Assembly: GCF_001613085.1 (NCBI RefSeq)
Contig: NZ_BDBR01000050.1
Span: forward strand, 1-64,000
Length of the DNA: 64,000 nt
Origin: Nocardia salmonicida NBRC 13393
Lineage (GTDB): Bacteria > Actinomycetota > Actinomycetes > Mycobacteriales > Mycobacteriaceae
Direction: 5' to 3'
Below are positions 38,601-50,600 of the stretch, in pieces. Each line of letters begins with the position of its first letter. Positions within the stretch are counted from its first letter, which is position 1. Under the pieces are notes generated by a model. It was given only the letters and a program-made list of their open reading frames with translations, made no database searches and was not told where the DNA came from. A program made the position numbers and the translations under genes.

Positions 38601-41600
38601 GCGGGCGACGCGAACAGCGAACTCGCCGTAGGTGATCGGCGTCCCTTCGAATTCGAGCGCCACGGCGTCGGGAGTACGCACGGCTTGCGCGGCGAACAGC
38701 GAGACAAGTGTCGCGTCGGCGTCCAGCGGGGCGGCGGTGTCGTTCCACGCCGCGAGTTGAGCGGTCTGTGCCGGATCCATGAGATCGATCTCGCCGACCG
38801 CCGTGCTGTCGTCGCCGACGACCGCGCTCAGCACCCGCACGAAGCGCGCGCCGAACTCGGCGACCGTGTCGTGATCGAACAGGTCGGTGGCATAGCGCAG
38901 CCATCCGCGCATCCCGGGTTCGCCTGCGGCGCCGACGATCTCGTTGATCGCCAGCGACAGATCGAACTGGGTGGTCGCCGCGGGCAGCGCGAACTCGTCG
39001 ATCCGCAGCCCGGGCAGTTCGATGACGGTGTCCTCGCGATGCTCGAACGCCAGCATCACCTGCACGATCGGCGAATACGACGTGGAGCGCACCGGATTCA
39101 GCTCGTCGACGAGCCGCTCGAACGGTAGGTCCGCGTTCGCGAAGGCCCGCAGATCGGCCGCCCGCACCTCGGCGAGCAACTCGGCGAACCCGGCACCAGC
39201 ATCGACCGCTGTCCGCAGCACGAGGGTGTTGACGAACATGCCGACGAGATCGTCGAGCGCGGCATCGGCGCGCCCGGCGACCGGCGTGCCGACGAGAACA
39301 TCCGCGCCGGCGCCCTGACGAGACAGCAGCACCGCGAACGCCGCGTGCACCACCATGAAGGTGGACACCCCGTGGCGACGGGCCGTTGCCTCGATCCCGG
39401 CAACCACCTCGGCGGGCACATCGAACCCGACCGCGCCACCCGCACCGCCGCGCACAGCGGGCCGGGGCCGATCGGTCGCCAATTCGAGAGCCGGTGCGAC
39501 CCCAGCCAATTCGTCGCGCCAGTGCGCCAGCTGGCGCGCCAGTCGCGACTCCGGTTCGGCGGCATCGCCGAGCACGGCGTGCTGCCAGAGGGTGAAGTCC
39601 GGATACTGCACCGGCAACGGCTCCCACACGGGGGCTGTCCCCGCGGCACGCGCGGCGTAGGCGGTGATCAGGTCGCGGGCCAGCGGCGTGGTCGACACAC
39701 CGTCGGCGGCGATGTGATGCACAGCGAGCACCAGCACATGCTCGACCTCGTGCGAACCCGCGTGATCGACCGCAGCGGGGCGTGTCACCACGTCACCCGA
39801 TCGGATGCTCGCAGGTTCGATGTGCGGAGCGCGACGCAGCAGCGCGGCGCGCAACGGGGGCTGGGTGGTCAGGTCGTAACCCTCGCCGATGATGGTGCGC
39901 ACCGTGTCGGCCAGATCGGCCTCGGTGATCGCTCGCACGACGGTGGCGGGCAGCACCGCGTCGACGGGCAGCACCACCTGGGTCGGACCGTCGGCGTCGT
40001 CCGGGAAAACGGTGCGCAGTGATTCGTGCCGGTCGAGGACATCGGCGAGCGCCGCCCACAGGGCATCGGCGTCGAGATCGCCGGTCAGGCGCAGCGCGAT
40101 CGGCAGGGTGTAGACGGCCGAGTCGGGGTCGATCCGGTTCAGCAACCACAGGCGAGTCTGCGCCAGCGACAGCGGGATTCGATCCGGGCGCGGTCGTACG
40201 ACGGTCAGCGGGGGCGACTGCTCGAGGCCGGTGCCCGCACGCTCGGCGAGTCCGGCGACGGTCGGTGCGTCGAACACATCGCGCACGTCCAGCGCACTGC
40301 CGAGGGCCGCATTGGCTCGGGCCACCAGTCGCATCGCGAGCAGCGAATTGCCGCCGACGGCGAAGAAGTCATCGTTGGCACCGACGCGCGCCACCCCGAG
40401 CAACTCGCCGATCACACCGGCGAGCGCGGTCTGCGCACCCGGTCGCGGCGCCACGTATTCGGTGGTGGTGGACAGGTCGGCGGCGGGCAGGGCGGCGCGA
40501 TCGAGCTTGCCCGCGGAGTTGAGCGGCACGGTATCGAGCACCACCAGGTGCGAGGGCACCATGTAGGCGGGTACCCGGCCCGCGACGTGCGCGCGCACCG
40601 CCACGATGTCGACGTCGCCCGCGACGTACCCGACCAGGCACTGGCGGCCCGCGTCGTCGGTGGCGGGCAGCACGGTCGCGTGGGTGACGCCGGGCGCGTC
40701 GCCGAGTGCGGCCTCGATCTCGCCCAGCTCGATCCGCAGACCGCGAATCTTTACCTGGAAGTCGTTGCGGCCCAGGTAGACCAGCGCGCCGTCGCGATCG
40801 CGGCGCACGAGGTCGCCGGTGCGGTACATGCGGGCACCGTCGACCCCGAACGGATCGGCGACGAAGCGGTCGGCGGTCAGGTCGGGCCTGCCGAGGTAGC
40901 CGCGCGCCAGCTGATCGCCCGCGAGGTACAGCTCGCCCGCGACGCCGCCGGGCACCAGGTGCAACCGTTCGTCGAGCACGTAGGCGCGCACATTCCAGGT
41001 CGGCTTGCCGATGGGCATCTCGGTCTGCTCGACCGGCGCGGAGATCTGCTGGTACGTGCTGGTGATCGCCACTTCGGTGGGGCCGTAGGTGTTGTGCAGC
41101 TCGCCGGGGATCGTGGCGAGCACGGTCGCCGCGAGCGGGGCGGGCAGTTCCTCGCCACCCACGTGCAGCATCCGCAGTCCGCTCAGCGCATCGCCGAGCC
41201 CTTCGGCCAGCATCGCGGCCAGCACCGACGGCACGATCTCCATGATGGTGACGGCCTGTTCACGGATCACTCGCGCCTGATACGCCAGGTCGAGGTGTCC
41301 GCCGGGCCGCAACAGCACCAGCGGGGCGCCGAGCAGGGCGGGGGCCAGCAGCTCCCAGAGCGAGACGTCGAAGGTGAGTGGCGCGCGCTGCAGGAAGCGG
41401 TCCGCCGCCGTCATGCCGTATTCACCACGCAGCCAGCAGATTTCGTTGACTATGGCACGATGCGAGATCAGCACACCCTTCGGTGTACCGGTGGAGCCGG
41501 AGGTGAACAGCACGTAGGCCGGATGCTCGGGGTGCAGCGGCGCAAGGCGTTCGGCATCGGTGAGCGGTGTTCCCGCGTCGGCGTCCGGCACCGATTCCTC

Positions 41601-44600
41601 GAGCTGTGCGACGGTCAGCACCGGGAACCCGGAACGCGACGCGGCAGCGAAATGCACCGAGGCCGTGGCGGATCGGATGCCGCTGTCCACATGGTCGAGG
41701 TCACCGGCGGACGCGACGACGACGAGTCGCGGGGTCGCGGTCGCTAGCACATGTCCGATACGTTCGGCGGGCAGTGTCGCATCGATCGGCACGTACACGC
41801 CACCGGCGGCGAGCACACCGTGCAGCACCACCAGCAGTTCGATGCCGCGCGGAACAGCCACGGCCACGGGTGTTTCCGGGCCGACTCCGCAATCGATCAG
41901 CCTGCGGGCGAAGCGGTTGGCCCTGGCGGCGAGCGCACCGTAGGTGATCTCGGCGCCTTCGAAGACCGCCGCGACGGCCTGTGGATCACGCGCGGCCGCC
42001 GCGTCGAGCAGGTGCGCGGCCAGCGGGGCGCACACGCCCAGCTCGGCCAGTGCGCCGTCGAGGGCGACCACGTCGCCGTGCGGACCTGTCGGCAGCGTGA
42101 TCTCGTCGGTGTCCGGGAGCAGGGCGAGGTCACCGACAGCGGTCGTGGGTGCCGTGACCGCGTCTCGCAGTAGGCGCTCGAGCATGCCCACCATAGTCAC
42201 GATGGTGTCGGCATCGAAAAGGTCGGTGGCGTAGCGGAGTTCGAGGTCGAGGCCGTCGGGCGCGCCGTCCGGGGCGAAGCGGTCGACGAAGGTGAAGTCC
42301 AGGTCGACCTCGATCGGCGCGTCCGGCAGGGTCAGCCCCGACAGCGTGAGGCCGGGCAGTTCGAACGCGGTCCTGCGCTGGTTCTGCAAGGCGAGCGAGA
42401 TCTGATACAGCGGTGAGTAGCCCTGTGAGCGAGCGGGATTCAGCGCGTCGACCAGGCTCTCGAACGGCACATCGGCATTGTCGAAGGCATCGAGGTCGCC
42501 CGCGCGGACCTCGTCGAGCAGATCGCCGAAGCGGGTATCGGCGTCGACCCGCGCACGCAGCACGAGCGTGTTGACGAACATGCCGACGATATCGTCGAGC
42601 TCGCGATGACCGCGACCGGCCACAGGTGTGCCGACCACGATGTCGCCACCGGCCGAGAGCCGTGCCAGCAGGACCGACAGTCCCGCGTGCAGCACCATGA
42701 ACGGGCTGGCGCGGTGTGCGCGAGCCAGTTCCTCGATGCCGCGATGCAGGTCGGCGTCGAGGGTCGTCGTGAAGGTGGCGCCCCGGTTGGAGGCGATCAG
42801 CGGCCTGCGCCGGTCGGCGGGCAGCGTCAGGACATCGGGCAGGCCCGCGAGCCGGTGTGTCCAGTAGTCGAGCTGGCGGGCCAGCGGGGCGTCCGGGTCG
42901 TCGGCGCTGCCGAGGCCCTCGGTCTGCCACAGCGCGTAGTCGGCGTAGTGCACGGCCAGCGCGGGCAGCTGCGGTTGCGCACCCGCCGCGCGGGCGGCGT
43001 AGGCGGTCACCAGATCGCGGGTGAGCGGGCCCATCGACCAGCCGTCGGCCGCGATGTGGTGCACGACGAGCACCAACACGTGCTCCGTCGCCGCCACCCG
43101 AAGCAGGGCGGCGCGCACCGGCACCTCGGTGGTGATCTCGAAACCACCGGCGAGGACGTCGACCACCGCCGCGGGGACGTCTTCGGCCTCGACCTCGGCG
43201 ACAGCGAGGTCGGGCACGAACGCCGGCCCGACGAGCTGCGTTGCCTGCCCGTCGAATTCGGGATAGGTGGTGCGCAACGTCTCGTGCCGGGCGATCAGAT
43301 CGCCCAGCGCGCCACGCAGCGCGGTGGTGTCGAGTTCGCCGCTGAGGCGGATCGCGACCGGAATGTGGTACGCGGCGGAGTCCGGATCGAAGCGGTGCAG
43401 GAACCACATCCGCTGCTGGGCGGGCGAGAGCGGGATCCGCTGGGGCCGTCGGCCCGCCGCGGGTCCCCGCCTGCTTCCCGTCCCGCGCAGCGCGTCCAGC
43501 CGCACGGCGAGTCCGTCGACGGTGCTCGCCTCGAACAGCTCCCGCACCGGCACCCGGGCATCGAGCGCGGCACCGAGCCGCGCCGCCACCTGGGTGGCCA
43601 GCAGGGAGTTGCCGCCGAGGGCGAAGAAGTCGTCGCCCGCACCGACGCGGTCGAGGTCGAGCACCCCGGCGAACGTCGCGGCGACGATCCGCTCGGTGGC
43701 GGTGGCGGGCTCGCGGTAATCGAGCTGCCCCGAATCCGGCGCGGGCAGTGCCCGACGATCGAGCTTGCCGGACGCGGTGACGGGCAACTCGTCGAGGAAG
43801 ACGTAGGCACCCGGGACCATGTAGGAGGGCAGGGTCGCGGCGATCGCGGCGTCGAGGTCGGCGGTGGTGGGCGGTGCCGAAGAGTCGACGCCGACGACGT
43901 AGGCGACGAGCTGATCGGGCCTGCCTTCGTTCGAGCGGACCAGGACGGCGACCCGACCGACGCCCGGAACCGAGGCGATCGCCGCTTCGATCTCGGCGGG
44001 CTCGATGCGCAGGCCGCGCAGTTTCACCTGGAAGTCGGTGCGGCCCAGGTAGTGCAGCGCCGGGCCGTCGGGACCGGTGCGCCAGGTGACCAGGTCGCCG
44101 GTGCGGTACAGGCGTTCGCCGGTGCCGTGGGGGTCGGCGACGAAGCGTTCCGCGGTGAGGTCGGTGCGGCCGTGGTAACCGTCGGCGAGCTGCGAGCCCG
44201 CCACATACAGCTCACCCGGGACACCGGCCGGGACGGGGTGCAGGCGCGAATCCAACACGTACACGCGGGTATCGGCGACCGGTGCGCCGATCGGCACCAC
44301 GGCACTCTGCTCGTCACCGGCCTCGTGTGTGGTGACCTGGATGGCGGTCTCGGTGGGTCCGTACAGGTTGACCACGGTCGCGCCGGTGCTCGTGCGCACC
44401 CGTCGCGCCAGGTCGGTCGGCAGCGCCTCCCCACCCGCGAAGACCAGTCGCAGCGAATCCGCCTGCGCGCAAGCCGGTTCCGCCGCCACGGCGGCGAGCA
44501 CGGACGGCACATACTGGACGACGCTCACCCCATGGCGCACGGTGGCCGCCGCCAGGTACCCCGGATCACGATGCCCGTCGGCGGTGGCGAGCACCAGCCG

Positions 44601-47600
44601 CGCCCCGACGTGCAAGGGCCACAGCAGTTCCCACACCGACGCGTCGAAGGTGAAGGGCGTCTTCTGCAGCACCACGTCGTCGGCGCCGAGCGGGTAGGCA
44701 CGCTGCAACCACCGCAACTGGTTCACGACGGCCTTGTGCGGTACTGCCACACCCTTCGGCCTGCCGGTGGAACCCGAGGTGAACAGCACATAGGCGAGGT
44801 GCTCGGGACGCAGCGGGACCACTCGCTCGTCATCGGTGATCGGATCACCGGACAGTCCCGACAGGTCGAGCGCGTCGACCTCCAACACCAACTCCCCTGA
44901 AGCCACACCACTTCCGGCAACGGTCAGCACACAGACCGGTGCCGTCTGCGCCAGCACATACGCGGTCCGCTCGGCCGGATGATCCGGATCCACCGGCACA
45001 TACCCGGCTCCGGCCGCGAGGACAGCGTGCACGGCGACCAACTGCTCCGCGCCACGGCGCATCGCGACCGCGACCAGCGAGCCGGGGCCCGCCCCGAGCC
45101 CGATCAGATGACGGGCCAGTCGTGCGACGCGCGCACCGAACTCCGCGTACGAAAGCTCCACTGCGGACAGGGAATCGACAGCGGAACGCAGCGACACCTC
45201 TGGCGCCGCACCCCCGGCACGGTGTGCGGCGATGGCATCGGCTGCCGCGTGTTCGAGCCGGGAGATCGCGCTCGAGGACACCTCGCTTCCGAGGGGCGCG
45301 CCATCCGCGGTCACCCGAGCATCGAGCGCGTGCGCCGCTGTCGGCACGTCATCGGCCGCGGTGGGGTCCGTGTCGACGACCACGGCGATCGCGTGGGGCG
45401 TTGCGACAGCTTGCTCAGCGAGAAGCGAGGCGAGCGTCGCGGCGTGGTCGGTCTCGGTGGCGGTGTCGTTCCACGTGGTCAGGAGTTGGGTCTGCTCGAC
45501 CGCGTCGAGGAAGTCGAGGTCGCCGACAGGGAGGGCCGGGTCGGCGAGGACCGCGGTGAGAACACGGAGCAGACGGGTGGCGAAACCGGCGACGGTGGCG
45601 GCGTCGAACAGGTCGGTGGCGTACAGGAACGCGCCGGAAATGCCCGTGGGAGTGCCGTTCTCGTCGCGGTGCTCGGTGAGGGTGAGCTCGAGGTCGAACT
45701 TGGCGACGCCGGTGGGCAGGTCGAAGCCCGCGACAGTGAGACCGGGGAGGGCGAGTGCGCTCGGGGTGTCCTCGTTGAGCGACAGCATCACCTGGAACAG
45801 CGGGTTGCGGGCGGTGGAGCGGACCGGATCGAGGATCTCGACGAGGCGCTCGAACGGCACGTCGGCATGGCCGAAGGCGGCGAGGTCGGTTTCGCGGACC
45901 TGGGCGATCAGCTCGGTGAACGAGGTCGCGGGCGTCACGTCGGCGCGCAGGACGAGGGTGTTGACGAACATGCCGACCAGATCGTCGAGCGCGCGTTCGC
46001 CACGCCCCGACACTGGTGTGCCGATCGCGATATCGGTCGTCGCCGACAACCGCGCCAGCAGCACCGCGAACACCGCGTGCGCCGCCATGAAGACCGTAAT
46101 GCCCTGCGCCCGGGCGAATTCGGCCAGTGCGCGATGGGTTTCGCCATCGATCTCGACGCTGTGCATCGCACCACGCCGGGAGGCGATCGCGGGCCGGGTC
46201 CGGTCGGTGGGCAGGTCCAGCTGCTCGGGCACGCCTGCCAGCGCGGCACGCCAGAACGAGAGCTGCTTCGCCACAAGAGATTCCGGATCGGCCGCGTCAC
46301 CGAGCACCGCGTGCTGCCACACGGCGTAGTCGGCGTATTGCACGTCCAACGGCGCCCAGCCCGGGTGCTCACCGACGGCTCGCGCACCGTAGGCCGTGAG
46401 CACGTCCCGGATCAGCGGTCCGAACGAGAAACCGTCGGCCGCGATGTGATGCAACACGATGACCAGCACATACTCCGCGCCAGCGGAGCCCGCCAGACGA
46501 TCGACGTCGGGTTCCGACGAATCCGCCGGCGCTGCCGCAGTGTTCGCGGCCACGCGGAGCAGGGTCGCGCGAATCGGGGCGTCGACGGTGAGGTCGAAGC
46601 CGATGGACGCGAAGGTGCGTACGGCGTCGGGCACCTCGGCCGCGCCCACGATTCGGGGGTGAACCTCGGGAACGAGCCCGACCGCCGGAAGGATCTCGGC
46701 GACGGCGTTGCCGTCGAGTTCCGGGTAGCGGGTGCGCAGGACCTCGTGCCGATCCAGCACGTCGACGATCGCGGCCTGGAGGGCGGCGATGTCGAGCGCA
46801 CCGGTGAGCCGGACCGCGATCGGGATGTTGTCGGTGGCCGACCCGGGGTCGAAGCGGTTGAGGAACCACATGCGCTGCTGGGCGGGCGAGAGCGGAACGG
46901 GATCGGGGCGCGGTCCTGCCACCAGCGCGGGGCCGGTGCCGGTGCCACGCAGACGGTCGGCCGCCGCGGCCAACGCCAGCACCGTCGTGGTGTCGAAGAG
47001 CTGACGGATCGGGATACGGATGTCGAGGTCGGTGCCGATGCGGGCCATCACTCGGGTGGCGAGTAGCGAGTTGCCGCCCAGATCGAAGAAATCGTCGTCG
47101 CGGCCGACCCGGTCCAGCCCGAGCACCTCGGCGAACGCGGCGGCCACCACCTGCTCGGCCACGGTTTCCGGCGCCCGGTAGGCAACCGTTTCGAAGACCG
47201 GCGCGGGCAGCGCGGCCCGGTCGAGCTTGCCGACCGGGGTCAGCGGCACGGCATCGAGGGCGACGATCGCGGCGGGCACCATGTGCGCGGGCAGGTGCGC
47301 GGCGGTGTGCGCGAGGAGGGTCGCGGTGTCGATCGTGGCACCGGCGACGGGCACCACGTGGGACACGAGCAGGGTCGCGCCCGCGTCGGTCCGGTGGCCG
47401 ATGGTGGCGGCGAAGTCCACCGAGGGATGGCGGGCGAGAACCGCGTCGATCTCACCGAGCTCGATCCGGAAACCGCGCACCTTCACCTGGAAGTCGTTGC
47501 GGCCCAGGTACTCCAGATCGAACGAGTTCTCGCGCCGCACCCAGCGGACGGTGTCGCCGGTGCGGTACATCCGCTCACCGGGAGCGCCGAAGGGATTGGT

Positions 47601-50600
47601 GACGAACCGTCCGGCGGTCAGCGCGGGCCTGCGGTGGTACCCGCGCGCCAGCTGCGCACCGGCGATGTACAGCTCGCCGACCACCCCGGCCGGCACCGGT
47701 CGCAGCCGCTCGTCGAGCACCAACTCGGTCGTGCCCTCCACCGGCGCGCCGAGGGTGACCGGCGTTGTCGCACCGAGAGGTTCGCTGATGTTGGTGACGA
47801 TGGTCGTCTCGGTCGGACCGTAACCGTTGCGGAAGATCAGACCCGGGATCGCGGCCGTCCAGCGTGCCACCAGTTCCACGGGACACGCCTCACCACCGAC
47901 CACCACCACGCGCAGCTCGTCGAGCCCGTCCGGGTTCACCGTCGCCAACGCCGAGGGCGTGATGACCACATGGGTCACCCGCTCGACCCGCAACAGTTCT
48001 CCCAGCTCGGCCCCACCGAACACCCCGGCGGGCGCGACAACCATCGTCGACCCCTCGGTCACCGTCAGCAGCAGCTCGGCCACGGAGATATCGAACGACG
48101 GCGACGCCACATGCAACACGCGCGCATCGGCGGCGGCCAGGTAGCGCCCGGCCTGCACGGGCAGATACGCCGCGACCGCGCCGTGCGGAATCACCACGCC
48201 CTTGGGCAGACCGGTGGTGCCGGAGGTGTAGATGACGTAGGCGGGATCCAGCGGATCCACCGCTCGACCGGCTGCGGCGCTACCGGTCGTCGCCGCGGCG
48301 GAACCGAGACCATCGAGCGCGAGCCAGTTCACCGTGCTGGGCAAGTCTGCCGACACGGCCTCGATCGTGATGCCCGCCGCCGCACCGGAATCGGAGAGCA
48401 TGTGCGCGATGCGATCGGCAGGATAGTTCGGGTCCACCGGGAGGAAGCCCGCGCCGGACTTCACGACGGCCCAGATCGCGGTGACCGAGTCGGCAGAACG
48501 CGGAATGCTCACGGCGACAACGTCGCCCGCACCGATGCCGAGATCGGTGAGCCGGGCGGCCAGGCGGGTGGATGCGGCGTCGAGCTCGCCGTAGGTCAGG
48601 GTGCGGGCGCCGTCGCGGATGGCGATCGCGGTGGGGTCGGCGGCGGCACGGGCGAGCACCTGCGGCAGCAGCGGGGCCGGGGTGGACGGGCCGCCGGTGC
48701 GCGCGGTGAGCTCGGCGAGTTCGGTGTCGATCAGCAGGGGCAGATCGGCGACGGGGGTCTGCGGAGCGGCGGCGATCGCGGTGAGCAGTCCGGTGAAGCG
48801 CGACATCATGCGCGTGACGGTCGGCTCGTCGAACAGATCTGTGGCGTAGGAGAATTCGCCGGACAGACCCATGGCCGGGGAATCACGCAGGGTCAGCGAG
48901 AGATCGAACTTCTCGATGTCGTAAGGCATTTCGACGGCGGCAGCGCGCAGACCGGGCAGTTCGAAGGTCGTCGGCGGCAGGTTCTGCAGCGACAGCGCCA
49001 CCTGGAACAGCGGATGGCGACCGGCCGAACGCGACGGCGCGAGCACCTCCACGAGCCGCTCGAACGGCAGAGTGGTGTGGTCGAAGGCGGCGAGGTCCCC
49101 GGTGCGGACACGGCCGAGCAGCTCGGCGAACGGTTCGGCGCCACGCACCTGGGTGCGCAGCACGGCGGTGTTGACGAACATGCCGATGACGTCGTCGAGT
49201 TCGGCGGCGCCGCGTCCGGCGACCGGCGTGCCGATCGCCACGTCCGCAGTGCCCGACAGGCGTGCGATCAGTACCGACAACGCCGCGTGCAGCACCATGA
49301 ACAGGGTCGCGCCCTGTTCTGCGGCAACAGCGTTCAGCGCCGCGACCACCTCGGCATCGAGCTCGAACGAGACCCGGCGCCCGTGCATAGACGCCGTGGC
49401 GGGGCGCGGCCGATCGGTCGGCAGGCTCGACTCGTCCGGCAGCCCGGCCAGCGAGTCCCGCCAGAACGCGATCTCGCGCCCGGCTCGGGAGTCGGCATCG
49501 GTTTCCTCGCCGAGGAGCGCACGCTGCCACAGGGTGTAGTCGGCGTACTGCACCGGCAACGGCGCCCACTGCGGCGCCGTGCCTTCGGTACGCGCGTAGT
49601 AGGCAGCCATCGTGTCGCGCACCAACGGACCGGCCGACCAGCCGTCGGAGGCGATGTGGTGCACCACCAGCACCAACACGTGATCGCCGTCGACCTCGAA
49701 CAGCCGCACGCGCACGGGGGGCGCGGCGACGACATCGAACCCACGCAGGATCACCTCGGCCAAGACGCCGGGGAGTTCCCCAGCGCTGATGCCGACGGGG
49801 TCGAGCAGTTCGGCAGCGAGCGATTCGAGCGCCTCTGCGACAGGGAGGACGACCTGCGTCCCCACCCCGTCGATCTCGGGATACACCGTGCGCAGCACCT
49901 CGTGCCGCACGATCAGATCACCGACCGCCGCCCGCAGCGCGTCCTGATCCAGCACACCCGACAACCGCACCGCGATCGGAATGTTGTACGCACCGGTCTC
50001 CGGATCGAACCGGTTCAGGAACCACATCCGCTGCTGCGCGGGCGAGAGCGGCACCACCGCCGGACGCGGCCCCGCGACGAGCGCGGGCCGGTCGTCGGCC
50101 ACGCCGTCCTCGACCAACTTCGCCAGCACCGCGACGGTCGGGCTGTCGAAGAAGTCGCGAACATTCACCCGCACACCGAAATTCGCCTGCAACCGGCCGA
50201 TCGCACGGGTGGCGATCAGCGAGTTGCCGCCGAGGCGGAAGAAGTCGTCGTCCAACCCGACGGTCTCCACATCGAGCAGCTCGGCGAACAACGCGGCGAC
50301 AGCACGTTCGGCCGCGGTACGCGGCTCCCGGAACTCAGCGGCGGAAACCCGGAAATCGGGCTCCGGCAGGGCTTTCCGATCCAGCTTGCCGCTGGCATTG
50401 GTCGGCATCGCGTCCAACTGCACCAGTAGCGAGGGCACCATGTACTCGGGCATCGACGACTTGGCGTGTGCGACCAACTCGGCCTCTTCGAGTTCCGCCC
50501 CGTCGACGCTCACCACATAGCCGACCAGCGCCTCACCGGCGGCATGCCGATGCAGCACCACCGCGGCATTGCCGACCCGAGGATGCGTGGCCAGCACGGC

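Noticed and set aside
30699..50429. Very long open frames on the plus strand opposite the NRPS (up to 2,218 codons)
   Set aside because: They mirror the minus-strand NRPS codons in high-GC DNA, are rich in Arg, Gly, His and Gln, and show no domain. They are shadows.
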